Positions 25,178-33,996 of a DNA stretch of 34,491 nucleotides are shown here, in pieces (within the stretch, counting starts at the first letter, position 1; every line of letters starts with the position of its first letter). This DNA is from Microbacterium sp. GTDB lineage: Bacteria > Actinomycetota > Actinomycetes > Actinomycetales > Microbacteriaceae. Position numbers and translations under genes: made by a program. The DNA is taken from contig NZ_JAJUFV010000011.1 of NCBI RefSeq assembly GCF_029263575.1, positions 1-34,491 of the forward strand, read 5' to 3'. Under the pieces are notes generated by a model. That model saw nothing but the letters and a program-made list of their open reading frames with translations, did no database searches and was not told the origin of the DNA.

Positions 25178-27061
25178 TTACGACCGCCGCGCCATACTGC
25201 GCCGGCCCACGACGACCATGGTCACCACGGGCAGTACGGAAACCACCACCGCGAGCGCGCCCAGAAGCAGCGGATCGAAGGCCGCGAAGGGGTTGCCCAG
25301 CATCCCGATGCCGAACCCGACCAGCGCAGGCAGGGCCGCAAGCACACCCAGCGTGAGCGCACCGGCTCCGACGAACACCGCTTCCACCGCGATCATCGCT
25401 GTCAGCTGGGCACGCGTCGCTCCGCTGCGACGCAGCAGCTCGAATTCGGCTCGACGCTCGGAGATCGAGGTCGCCAGCGCCTGCAGCGCGGCAACAGCGA
25501 TGAACGCGAGAAGGGCGAAGAGTAGAATGTTCGACAGCTGCTGCTGATCGCCGCTCCCTGCCTGGGCGGCGTCAACATACTCTGTCAGGCTCAGAACCAC
25601 GACACCGTCGGATTCGAGCGCTGCACGTACTGCGTCGGCGCTGTCGGATGCTGTTTGCACCAGCACCACGGTCGATGAAGCAGTGACGTGATCGGGATCG
25701 TGCGCCATCAGGTAGTTGCCGACGCCGAGCGCGTTGTCGTAGATCGCGACGATTCTCGCCGCGGTCTCGTCACCGCCGCCGAGCCGAACATCCACACTGT
25801 CACCGATGCCTTTGCCGGTGAACACGATCGCATCACTGCTGACGGCGATCGTGCCCTCGTCCTGCAGCGCGTCGAGCGATCCCGCCGTCACCCCCGGATC
25901 GAACAGGGCGGAATCCACGGGCGTCACGGTGCGAATCGCGGTCGGTTCCCAACCGATCTCCGTAAGGAATGGAACGTCTTCGTCAGGCTCGTCGACCCGC
26001 ACTGACGCGGCGACAGTCGATGTCTGGGCCACCGCGACAACGCCGCTGCGCTCGGCGATTGCCTCGGCATCCGGTGCCATTCCGCCGTCGCCCACGACAA
26101 CGAGATCAGCACCCAGTGCCTGCTCGAGTTGCGCACCCGTCGCCGCGGCGGAGGCGACGCCGACGCCGGATTGCACGGCGCCCAACGACAACAGCAGCGC
26201 AAGTGGAACGATCACCGCCGCATAACGACGCGAGAATCCCCGCGCGTTAGCCGCTGCCAGCACGAGCGCGGAAGACGAGTTCGAGGCTGTCGCCGTCGCC
26301 GCCCGCGTCGAGACCGCGCTGACGAGGATCGGCCCAGCCAGCGCGGTCGCCACGATCATCAAGAACACGCTGCTCGCCCCGGAGGCCGCACCGAGGATTC
26401 CCTCGGTGAACAACGGCGTCACCGCGACGATCAGGCCGGCCGCCGCGGTCGCCGCAGCCGCGATGCGCCGGCCACGCGAGATGGTCGCGGGTTCATGGCT
26501 GCTCTGCTGAACCGCGGCGGTCGGGCTCAGCCGCGCGCTCTCACGCGCGGCGAGACGGCCGGCGATCAGCGCGGTCGGGATCAGCACCGCCACGGTGACG
26601 ATGATCGACAGCGGCGAGAACGGCAACGCGAAATCAGCGGGCACGATGCCATTCGCAGCAAGCAGCGGCGTCAGCGACGGCGCGAGCACGCTGCCCGCCA
26701 CAGCGCCGACGGGGGCGGCCGCCAACACGACGACAAGCACCTCTGCGCTGATCTGCTGGCGCACCTGCGCCACGGTGGCACCGACCGCGCGCAGTAGCGC
26801 AAACTCACGCCGTCGACCGCGTAGCGCCGTAGAGACAGTGGATGCGACGATGAACACGGCGATGATCAGCGTCGTTCCGGCAAACGATGAGGCCAGCGCC
26901 GAAAGCATCGAGGAACTTGCGAGCTCGGCCGCCGTCCAGCCGGCCTGCAGCCATGCTCCGGTCGCCGTGAGCAGCGCGGTCGCGATGGAGACGACGACGA
27001 AGGCCCCCACGAGGCTCGCCCGGTTGACCAGCAGCGCCGATCGGATGGCCGCGCCCATCAT
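25178..27061 (-). CDS. FtsX-like ABC transporter permease
   Basis: 627 aa; two FtsX-like regions (RRREFALLRAVGATVAQVRQQISAEVLVV and RRAEFELLRRSGATRAQLTAMIAVEAVFVG). Confidence 0.93.
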   Translation of the reverse strand: MMGAAIRSALLVNRASLVGAFVVVSIATALLTATGAWLQAGWTAAELASSSMLSALASSFAGTTLIIAVFIVASTVSTALRGRRREFALLRAVGATVAQVRQQISAEVLVVVLAAAPVGAVAGSVLAPSLTPLLAANGIVPADFALPFSPLSIIVTVAVLIPTALIAGRLAARESARLSPTAAVQQSSHEPATISRGRRIAAAATAAAGLIVAVTPLFTEGILGAASGASSVFLMIVATALAGPILVSAVSTRAATATASNSSSALVLAAANARGFSRRYAAVIVPLALLLSLGAVQSGVGVASAAATGAQLEQALGADLVVVGDGGMAPDAEAIAERSGVVAVAQTSTVAASVRVDEPDEDVPFLTEIGWEPTAIRTVTPVDSALFDPGVTAGSLDALQDEGTIAVSSDAIVFTGKGIGDSVDVRLGGGDETAARIVAIYDNALGVGNYLMAHDPDHVTASSTVVLVQTASDSADAVRAALESDGVVVLSLTEYVDAAQAGSGDQQQLSNILLFALLAFIAVAALQALATSISERRAEFELLRRSGATRAQLTAMIAVEAVFVGAGALTLGVLAALPALVGFGIGMLGNPFAAFDPLLLGALAVVVSVLPVVTMVVVGRRSMARRS

Positions 27062-27831
27062 GCTCGTGCCCCCAGCTCCAGCATCCGCGCCGAGATACCG
27101 GCGACACTCGGATCGATGATCTGACCGTGCAGACGGCCGTCGCGCAGGAAGAGCACGCGTTCAGCCGCTGCCGCGGCGCGCGCATCATGCGTGACCATCA
27201 CGAGCGTCTGCCCGAGCTGCGACGCCGTCGAGCGCAGGATCTCCAGCACCTGATCGCCCGTGTGTGCGTCCAGCGCCCCGGTCGGTTCGTCGGCGAAGAC
27301 GACCGTCGGCCGGGCGATGAGCGCTCGTGCGATCGCCACCCGCTGCGCCTGTCCGCCCGACAGAGCCGACGGCAACCGGTCTTCCAGACCGGCCAGGCCG
27401 ACAGCTTCGATCAGCCAGCGCTGCCACTCCGGATCCGCCTGGCGTCCGGCCAGGACGAGCGGCAACCGGATGTTCTCGGCCACGGTGAGGTGACCGAGAA
27501 GGTTGTACGCCTGGAAGACGAAGCCGACCTGCGTGCGGCGAAAGCGAGTGAGGTCGTCGACAGACATTCCGGCCAGCTCGACGTCACCGACGACCACGCG
27601 CCCGTGGGTGGGGCTGTCGAGCCCCGCGGCGACATTGAGCAAGCTGGACTTGCCAGAGCCGGACGGCCCCATGATCGCGGTAAACGATCCGGGCGCGATC
27701 TCCAGGGTCACAGCGTCCAGCGCCGCTGCGAAATCGGGGCCGTTCGGATACAGCCTGCTGACCTGTTCGAAGCGCACCGCATTGGCAGCACGCATCATGG
27801 ACGGGTGGGATTCACGGACAGTTGAGTTCAT
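27058..27831 (-). CDS. ABC transporter ATP-binding protein (MacB/LolD type)
   Basis: Walker A GPSGSGKSSLL, signature LSGGQAQRVAIARAL, Walker B VVFADEPTGALD; start MNSTVRE at 27831. Confidence 0.95.
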   Translation of the reverse strand: MNSTVRESHPSMMRAANAVRFEQVSRLYPNGPDFAAALDAVTLEIAPGSFTAIMGPSGSGKSSLLNVAAGLDSPTHGRVVVGDVELAGMSVDDLTRFRRTQVGFVFQAYNLLGHLTVAENIRLPLVLAGRQADPEWQRWLIEAVGLAGLEDRLPSALSGGQAQRVAIARALIARPTVVFADEPTGALDAHTGDQVLEILRSTASQLGQTLVMVTHDARAAAAAERVLFLRDGRLHGQIIDPSVAGISARMLELGARA

Positions 27832-27832
27832 G

Positions 27833-27851
27833 TCTTCGACGCTACGAACGG
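27833..27851 (-). promoter_or_regulatory. Shared promoter-proximal element, copy 1 (ABC operon)
   Basis: Minus strand CCGTTCGTAGCGTCGAAGA; 17/19 identical to 30814-30832; TAGCGT is -10-like, 7 nt before ATG. Confidence 0.5.
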
Positions 27852-27920
27852 CCAGTCCCCGCTCCCAGCCATCAGCGGATGCACTCGGAAGTTTGCATCT
27901 TTCGACGCAGTCCCGCGCGA

Positions 27921-28598
27921 TCAGGACGAGGCGTCGTCCGGCACGGCCACGATGCGATTCTGATACGCCCAAACGACAGCCTGCAGCCGGGAGCGGACAC
28001 CGATCTTCGGCAGCATCCGGGCCAGATGAGATTTCACAGTCGATACCTCGACGACCAGGCTCGCGGCGATCTCGTCGTTCGACATGCCCTGTGCGAGCAG
28101 CAGGAGGATCTCGCGTTCACGTGTCGTCAGGAGGTCGTCTGCGCGCCGAGCTGTGACCGGTTGCAGCTGTCGCCGCTGTACGAACTCGCGCAGGATGCGT
28201 CGGGTGAGTGTCTGATCGATCGTGCCCTGCCCCGCCGCGACCTGGCGGACAGCCGCAACGATCACGTCCGGTTCGGCGTCTTTGAGCAGGAACCCCGAAG
28301 CCCCGGCCTCGAGCGCACTGAAGACATAGTCGTCAAGATCGAAAGTCGTGAGGATGAGCACGGGGATCTCGTCGCCCTCGCCACGCGCACTGAGCTCACG
28401 CGCCACTTCGATGCCGTCTCGCCCGGGCATACGAATGTCAAGACAGGCGACATCCGGCACATGTTCGCGCGCAAGTGCGAGAGCTTCAGTGCCGTTCTCC
28501 GCCACCGCGACGACCTCGATGTCATCTTCGCTGCCGAGCAGCGCCGCCAGTCCCGCTCGTACAAGTGCCTGGTCGTCTGCAATCAGCACGCGGATCAT
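27921..28598 (-). CDS. NarL/FixJ-family response regulator
   Basis: MIRVLIADDQALVRAGLAALL, CLDIRMPGRDGIEVAREL; LuxR HTH LTTREREILLLLAQGMSNDEIAASLVVEVSTVKSHLARMLPKIG. Confidence 0.95.
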   Translation of the reverse strand: MIRVLIADDQALVRAGLAALLGSEDDIEVVAVAENGTEALALAREHVPDVACLDIRMPGRDGIEVARELSARGEGDEIPVLILTTFDLDDYVFSALEAGASGFLLKDAEPDVIVAAVRQVAAGQGTIDQTLTRRILREFVQRRQLQPVTARRADDLLTTREREILLLLAQGMSNDEIAASLVVEVSTVKSHLARMLPKIGVRSRLQAVVWAYQNRIVAVPDDASS

Positions 28599-29854
28599 GA
28601 GGTTCCTTCCCGCGGGATGACGAGGTGCACTTCCCAACCACCGGCGTGAGTGCGCCCGTAACTCAGGTCGGCACCGACGAGTTCGGCGCGCTCACGCATA
28701 CCCACCAGCCCGAAGCCGCCGGCACCGGACGCACGCGGAGGGTTCGGTTGGACCGGCGGAGCGTTGCGCACAAGGACACGCACATCCGTTCCCTGCGTGT
28801 CATCGATCTCAACGACGCAGTCGGCCCCGGGCGCGTGCATTGCGGCGTTGGCGAGTGCCTCCTGGATGGCGCGAAATGCCGCAAGCTGCGCGAGCGGACC
28901 GACGCCATCGCCGAGGGCGCGACCGTCATCTGCGCGCAGAATCGAGAGCCGCACCTCACTCGCGCGTCCGAGGTTGGCTGATTGGACGAGCTCCGGGACG
29001 GTGGCGAAACTCTCGACAGAACGCTCCCCCGTTTCGTCTTCTCTCAGCAGCCCGACCACGCGTCGCAGATTCTGCAGCACCGCTGTGCTCTCGGCTCTGA
29101 TCGCCGTTGCCGACGCCCGCGCGGCATCCGGATCTGTCGACACCTGCCGCTCGACGGCCGACGCCATCAGCGCGATCCCCGACATGTGGTGCGCGGCGAT
29201 ATCGTGCAGCTCACGCGCCATCGCCGCTCGCTCGCGCGCCACCTTCGCGTCGACGAGCGCATCGCGTTCACGGGTGAGGGCACGCAGCTCGCGTCGCTGT
29301 GCATCGCGCGATTCTCGCCGCGCGCGAAGCACGACGGCCAGCAACAGCGGAATCCCGAACAGCCCACCCACCTGCACGAAGGACTCACCGAATGCGGCAA
29401 GGGGATCGGCGCCCTCGGCGCCGAACGCGTTGATAAAGTTTCCGGCCAGATTCAGCAGCCCGGCCACAGCGAAAGCCCACCACAGGCCGCGTGACGGGGT
29501 CGCCAAGAACGCACAGAAGACTACGAGAATGATCGCGGGGGCGGTCACATCGAGCACAGTGCCCGGAAGGGTCGCCGCGAACAATCCGGCCGCCGCCGAC
29601 ACTCCCAGCACCGCCGTCTTACGCGCATGACGTGCCCACACCAGGAACACGCCCTGCGCCAGAAGGCAGCCGACCGCCGCCCACCATGGTGCTGCTCCGA
29701 CGGCCGGAACACCGGGGACGGCAGGCACGGCATCCGGCAACTCGGTCACCAGATCGGGAAAGAGAAACAGCAGACCGATGCCCACCGCAGCGCCCAGCGC
29801 GGCGACGAGAACGTCTGTCGCACGGGGCGCGCGGAGGGTTTCGACGACGGGCAT
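28595..29854 (-). CDS. NarX/DesK-type sensor histidine kinase
   Basis: HisKA_3 AMARELHDIAAHHMSGIALMAS, HATPase GFGLVGMRERAELVG; overlaps the regulator by 4 bp. Confidence 0.94.
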   Translation of the reverse strand: MPVVETLRAPRATDVLVAALGAAVGIGLLFLFPDLVTELPDAVPAVPGVPAVGAAPWWAAVGCLLAQGVFLVWARHARKTAVLGVSAAAGLFAATLPGTVLDVTAPAIILVVFCAFLATPSRGLWWAFAVAGLLNLAGNFINAFGAEGADPLAAFGESFVQVGGLFGIPLLLAVVLRARRESRDAQRRELRALTRERDALVDAKVARERAAMARELHDIAAHHMSGIALMASAVERQVSTDPDAARASATAIRAESTAVLQNLRRVVGLLREDETGERSVESFATVPELVQSANLGRASEVRLSILRADDGRALGDGVGPLAQLAAFRAIQEALANAAMHAPGADCVVEIDDTQGTDVRVLVRNAPPVQPNPPRASGAGGFGLVGMRERAELVGADLSYGRTHAGGWEVHLVIPREGTS

Positions 29855-29863
29855 GTGCGGAGT

Positions 29864-30775
29864 CTATTGCCTGACCGGCGCGGCCTCGGTCGACACCGGC
29901 GGATTCTGCGCGACCTCCCGAGCGAGAGGCACGCCCAGCCGACCCCGGGTCGCGATGACGATGGCGGCAGCCATGATCGAGGCGATGACCAGCAACATGA
30001 GGCTGTTCAGCTCGGTCGTCATGGTCGGGAACATCACCGGCACGAGCACCGAGACGGTGTTGTTGACGCCGACGTGCAGCAGCATCGAGATGGGCAGGCT
30101 CTGGTTGGTGCGATTGAACACCCATGACATCACGATGTTGAACGCGATGCAGAACCCGATGAAGGATGCCACGTGCAGCAGAGTCGAGTTCGGGAAGCCG
30201 CCCCACTCGGTGAGGAACAGGGGCATGTGCCACAGCGCCCACAGCGGCCCCAGCACGAAGCTCGCCGCGAGAGGACTGAAGCGAGCCTGCAGGCGCGGCA
30301 GCGCGAAGTCACGCCAGCCGGGCTCTTCTGCCAGCCCGGTCGTGACCATCTGCAGCATCAGCGCGGGCACGAAGAGCACGAGCGCCTCGACCGGGGGCGC
30401 CTGCACGGTGCCGCCGGAGAACACAAAACCTCCCACGATGATCGCCAGCGGCATGCCCAGCAGCGCCAGCGCGTACCAGCGCCAGTTGACGCGCCAACGC
30501 CACAGCCGCGCACCCCAGCGGCGCAGTCCCGCCCGACCGTCGACGATCGCGGTGACCAGGAGGGCGGATGTGATCGGCCCGAGATACGCCCCGGGCAGCA
30601 CTCCGACGAGCTGTGTGGTGCCCAACAGCGCAGGAAAGTCGTAGTCCCACAGGCCCAGCCCGCTATTGGAGAGGATGTACGGCATCCACGCTAGCCAGCT
30701 CAAGGCATTGGCGAGAGCGAAGAAACTGATGAGCGGATGCCGCGCTATCGCGCCACGGATCGTCCGAGTGGTCAT
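29864..30775 (-). CDS. CPBP family intramembrane metalloprotease
   Basis: GLAEEPGWRDFALPRLQ (EExxxR-type) and FVLGPLWALWHMPLF; multi-TM; RBS aaaggacc. Confidence 0.92.
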   Translation of the reverse strand: MTTRTIRGAIARHPLISFFALANALSWLAWMPYILSNSGLGLWDYDFPALLGTTQLVGVLPGAYLGPITSALLVTAIVDGRAGLRRWGARLWRWRVNWRWYALALLGMPLAIIVGGFVFSGGTVQAPPVEALVLFVPALMLQMVTTGLAEEPGWRDFALPRLQARFSPLAASFVLGPLWALWHMPLFLTEWGGFPNSTLLHVASFIGFCIAFNIVMSWVFNRTNQSLPISMLLHVGVNNTVSVLVPVMFPTMTTELNSLMLLVIASIMAAAIVIATRGRLGVPLAREVAQNPPVSTEAAPVRQ

Positions 30776-30813
30776 TGTGAGGTCCTTTCATCAACCGGAC
30801 GGGTATGTCCCGC

Positions 30814-30832
30814 TCTTCGACGCTAGAAACGG
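30814..30832 (-). promoter_or_regulatory. Shared promoter-proximal element, copy 2 (CPBP-HK-RR operon)
   Basis: Minus strand CCGTTTCTAGCGTCGAAGA. Confidence 0.5.
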
Positions 30833-30975
30833 TCGAGCCGCGCGACGAGAGCGCGGAGGACGAAACTCGGATCCTCCATCGAAAGGTGCAAGCTGTTCGA
30901 TCAGACCAACAAGGCGGCCATTCCCTGTTGAGATCGACAAACCCCGGCGGGAGCGGTTCTGCCTAAAGTGAGGCC

Positions 30976-32361
30976 ATGGAAAGCCACGAAGAAGTTGCTG
31001 AATTCCTGCAGACCGAACTCGCGCGTCGGGCCACCGAGCGCGGGGTTCCCGGCGCCGCGGTCGCGGTTGTCATCGACGGCGAGATCATCGATCATGCCGT
31101 CGGGGTGCTCAGCACCGCGACCGCGGTTGAATCGACGCCCGAGTCGGTGTTCCAGATCGGATCGATCACGAAGGTCTGGACGGCCACCCTCGTGATGCAG
31201 CTCGTCGACGACGGTCTCGTCGACCTCGATGAGCCGGTCCGGACATACCTGCCCGAGTTCCGACTCGGCGACGATTCCGCCACAGCCTCCATCACCGTGC
31301 GGCACCTGCTCACGCATCGGGCGGGTTTTGAAGGTGATATCTTCACCGACACCGGTCGCGGCGACGACGCCATCGCGAAGTTCGTCGAACTGCTGGCCGA
31401 TATGCCGCAGACGTCGGCTCCGGGTGAGATGTTCTCGTACAACAACGCCGGATACATTCTGCTCGGCCTCCTCGTCGAACGCCTGCGTGAGACGACCTGG
31501 GAACAGGCACTGGTCGAGCGGATCGCGGCGCCCCTCGGCTTGGAGCGCGTCTCGCCGAGCCCGTACGAGGCCATCCTGCACCGTGCCGCCGTCGGCCATC
31601 TGGAGGCAGGAGAAGACGGCGCCTTGACCGCGGCACCGATCTGGGCGATGGCGCGCTCGAATGAGCCGGCCGGATCGATGCTCGCCATGACAGCGCGCGA
31701 TCTCGCTGGTTTCGCCCGCATGCACCTGTCGGAGGGCAAGGCACCCGACGGCACGACCGTGCTCGCGGAGTCGTCAGCACGGGCGATGCGCGCCGCGAGC
31801 GTTCATCTGCCCGTCATCACCGGCCTCGGCACCGCGTGGGGTCTGGGCTGGGAGATCGATCGCGACGACGACGTCAGGCTCTACGGTCACGACGGCAACA
31901 CGGTCGGACAGGCGTCCTTTCTGCGCATCGCCCACGACGCACAGGTCGCCGTCGTTCTGCTCACCAACGGCGGAGATGGGTCAGGGCTCCTGCACGACAT
32001 CGTCGACCCGCTGCTGCGTGAGCTCACCGGGCAGGGCCTGCCGCACACGCCGGAGCCGCCCACCGAACCCGCGGCCATCGACGCCACCTCATACATCGGC
32101 ACGTATTCGAACTCGATCTTCGATCTGGAGGTGTCGCAGGACGACGTCGGGCGCGTCTGGCTCGACCAGCGTCCGAAGGGCCTCCTCCTCGAGATGGGTG
32201 AGCAGCCCTCCCGCGATGAGCTCGTGGCTTTCGGCGACGACGCCCTGATCCTGCGTGAGAAGAAGAGCGGCATGCACATCGTCTACACGTTCCTCTCCCC
32301 CGACGCCGATGGTCGGCACTCCTTCATCCAGTTCGGCCGCGCGATCGCGCGCACGAGCTGA
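30976..32361 (+). CDS. Serine hydrolase, beta-lactamase/D-aminopeptidase-like family, no signal peptide
   Basis: SxxK in FQIGSITKVWTATLVMQ; YNN motif FSYNNAGYILLGLLVERL; N-terminus lacks TM segment. Confidence 0.9.
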   Translation: MESHEEVAEFLQTELARRATERGVPGAAVAVVIDGEIIDHAVGVLSTATAVESTPESVFQIGSITKVWTATLVMQLVDDGLVDLDEPVRTYLPEFRLGDDSATASITVRHLLTHRAGFEGDIFTDTGRGDDAIAKFVELLADMPQTSAPGEMFSYNNAGYILLGLLVERLRETTWEQALVERIAAPLGLERVSPSPYEAILHRAAVGHLEAGEDGALTAAPIWAMARSNEPAGSMLAMTARDLAGFARMHLSEGKAPDGTTVLAESSARAMRAASVHLPVITGLGTAWGLGWEIDRDDDVRLYGHDGNTVGQASFLRIAHDAQVAVVLLTNGGDGSGLLHDIVDPLLRELTGQGLPHTPEPPTEPAAIDATSYIGTYSNSIFDLEVSQDDVGRVWLDQRPKGLLLEMGEQPSRDELVAFGDDALILREKKSGMHIVYTFLSPDADGRHSFIQFGRAIARTS

Positions 32362-32411
32362 CCTGCACACTGCGGTAAGTCCCGAATATTCATTGCCCAG
32401 GAGGAATCGAA

Positions 32412-33995
32412 ATGACACCGAAACGCGCGGCGACAGCAGCCGTGACAGCTGTGACCGTCCTTGCACTCGCTCTCGTCGGCTGTTCATCCGGCGGCGGTGA
32501 CACACCCAGCGATGTCGTCGAAGGCGGAACGTTCACCCAGATCCTGAATGCCGACCCCGGCAATCTCGACCCGCAGATGTCGGCGGGCAGCGCCCTGTTC
32601 GACGTGAGCATCTTCGCTTACGACACACTGGTGGGCGTCGATGAAGACGGCCAGCCGCTGAGCCAGTTGGCGTCGGAGTGGACGCTCGAGCCGCTCGAAG
32701 CGACGCTGACGATCAAAGACGGAATCGTCTGCAGCGACGGCACGGAATTCACCGCGCAGACGGCAGCCGACAACCTGAACTGGATATCGGATCCCGCCAA
32801 CCAGAGCGCCTTTCTCGGGGCGTTCTTCCCCGCGGGCGTATCCACGGTCGCCGAGGGCGACACGATCACCCTGACCCTCAGCACGCCGGCGCCGTTCCTG
32901 CTGCTGGGGCTCGCCAACCTTCCCATGGTGTGCGACGCCGGCCTCAACGACCGCTCATTCCTCGCCGATGCATCCAACGGCACGGGCCCATACGTGCTGA
33001 CCGAGGCCGTACCGAACGATCACTACACCTTTGAGGTGCGCGAAGAGTACGCCTGGGGTCCCGATGGAGCGACGGTCGATGAAGCCGGTATCCCCGCTGT
33101 CGTGAACGTTCGCATCGTCGCCGACGGAACAACGGCGACGAACCTCATGCTCTCAGGCGAGGCGAACGCCGCTCAGCTGCTCGGCCCCGACGCCGAACGC
33201 GCCTTGGGCGCTGATCTGGACGCGCTCGAAACGAGTGCCGTCGTCGGCGAGCAGTGGTACAACCATGCCGACGGTCACCCCACCAGTGATCCGGCCGTGC
33301 GCATGGCACTGACGCAAGCGGTTGACCTCGACGAGCTGGCCAATGTCATCACCGCGGGCAACGGCGGCCCGGCCACTGCTCTGGCAACCGTCGCTCCGCG
33401 TGGGTGCACGTTCGACTCGATCTCGGGTGTGATCCCGAGCTACGACGTCGACGCCGCCGCCGCGACTCTCGATGAGGCGGGCTGGGTGCTCGGCTCCGAC
33501 GGTGTGCGCGAGAAGGACGGCACACGCCTCAGCATCGTGTTCCTGTACCAGAACGGCCTCGGGGCGGCTGGATCCGCCGGCGCCGAGCTCGCGATCGAGG
33601 CCTGGGAGAGCATCGGCGTCGAGGTCGACGGCAGAGAGCAGGACGAACCGTCGATCCTGGACGCGATCTTCAACACCGGCGCCTGGGACATCAGCTGGGT
33701 ACCGGTGAGCGTGAACAGCCCCGACCAGCTCATCGGATTCCTCAGCGGTGCCACGCCCCCCGAGGGCATGAACTTCTCGGGTATCCAGAACGACGAGTAC
33801 GATGCCGGCGTCGCCGAGGCGATGCAGCTTCCGGGTGTGGAAGGCTGCCCCGTCTGGCAGGAGGCAGAGTCGACCCTCATCGAGGAGGCTCATCTGGTGC
33901 CCTTCGCCGAGGACACCGTGTACATGTTCTCCAGCGATGCCGAGTTCAGCTGGACCGGACAGATCGCCCCCACCAGCATCCGCATGATGGGCTGA
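32412..33995 (+). CDS. Peptide/oligopeptide ABC transporter substrate-binding lipoprotein (SBP_bac_5 type)
   Basis: Lipobox LALALVGCSS; TFTQILNADPGNLDPQMSAGSALFDVSIFAYDTLV; aggagg RBS. Confidence 0.93.
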   Translation: MTPKRAATAAVTAVTVLALALVGCSSGGGDTPSDVVEGGTFTQILNADPGNLDPQMSAGSALFDVSIFAYDTLVGVDEDGQPLSQLASEWTLEPLEATLTIKDGIVCSDGTEFTAQTAADNLNWISDPANQSAFLGAFFPAGVSTVAEGDTITLTLSTPAPFLLLGLANLPMVCDAGLNDRSFLADASNGTGPYVLTEAVPNDHYTFEVREEYAWGPDGATVDEAGIPAVVNVRIVADGTTATNLMLSGEANAAQLLGPDAERALGADLDALETSAVVGEQWYNHADGHPTSDPAVRMALTQAVDLDELANVITAGNGGPATALATVAPRGCTFDSISGVIPSYDVDAAAATLDEAGWVLGSDGVREKDGTRLSIVFLYQNGLGAAGSAGAELAIEAWESIGVEVDGREQDEPSILDAIFNTGAWDISWVPVSVNSPDQLIGFLSGATPPEGMNFSGIQNDEYDAGVAEAMQLPGVEGCPVWQEAESTLIEEAHLVPFAEDTVYMFSSDAEFSWTGQIAPTSIRMMG

Positions 33996-33996
33996 T

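Noticed and set aside
25165-25200. Possible terminator between convergent RluA-type and FtsX genes (CGCGGC...GCCGCG)
   Set aside because: Short arms with long loop in very GC-rich DNA; not better than chance
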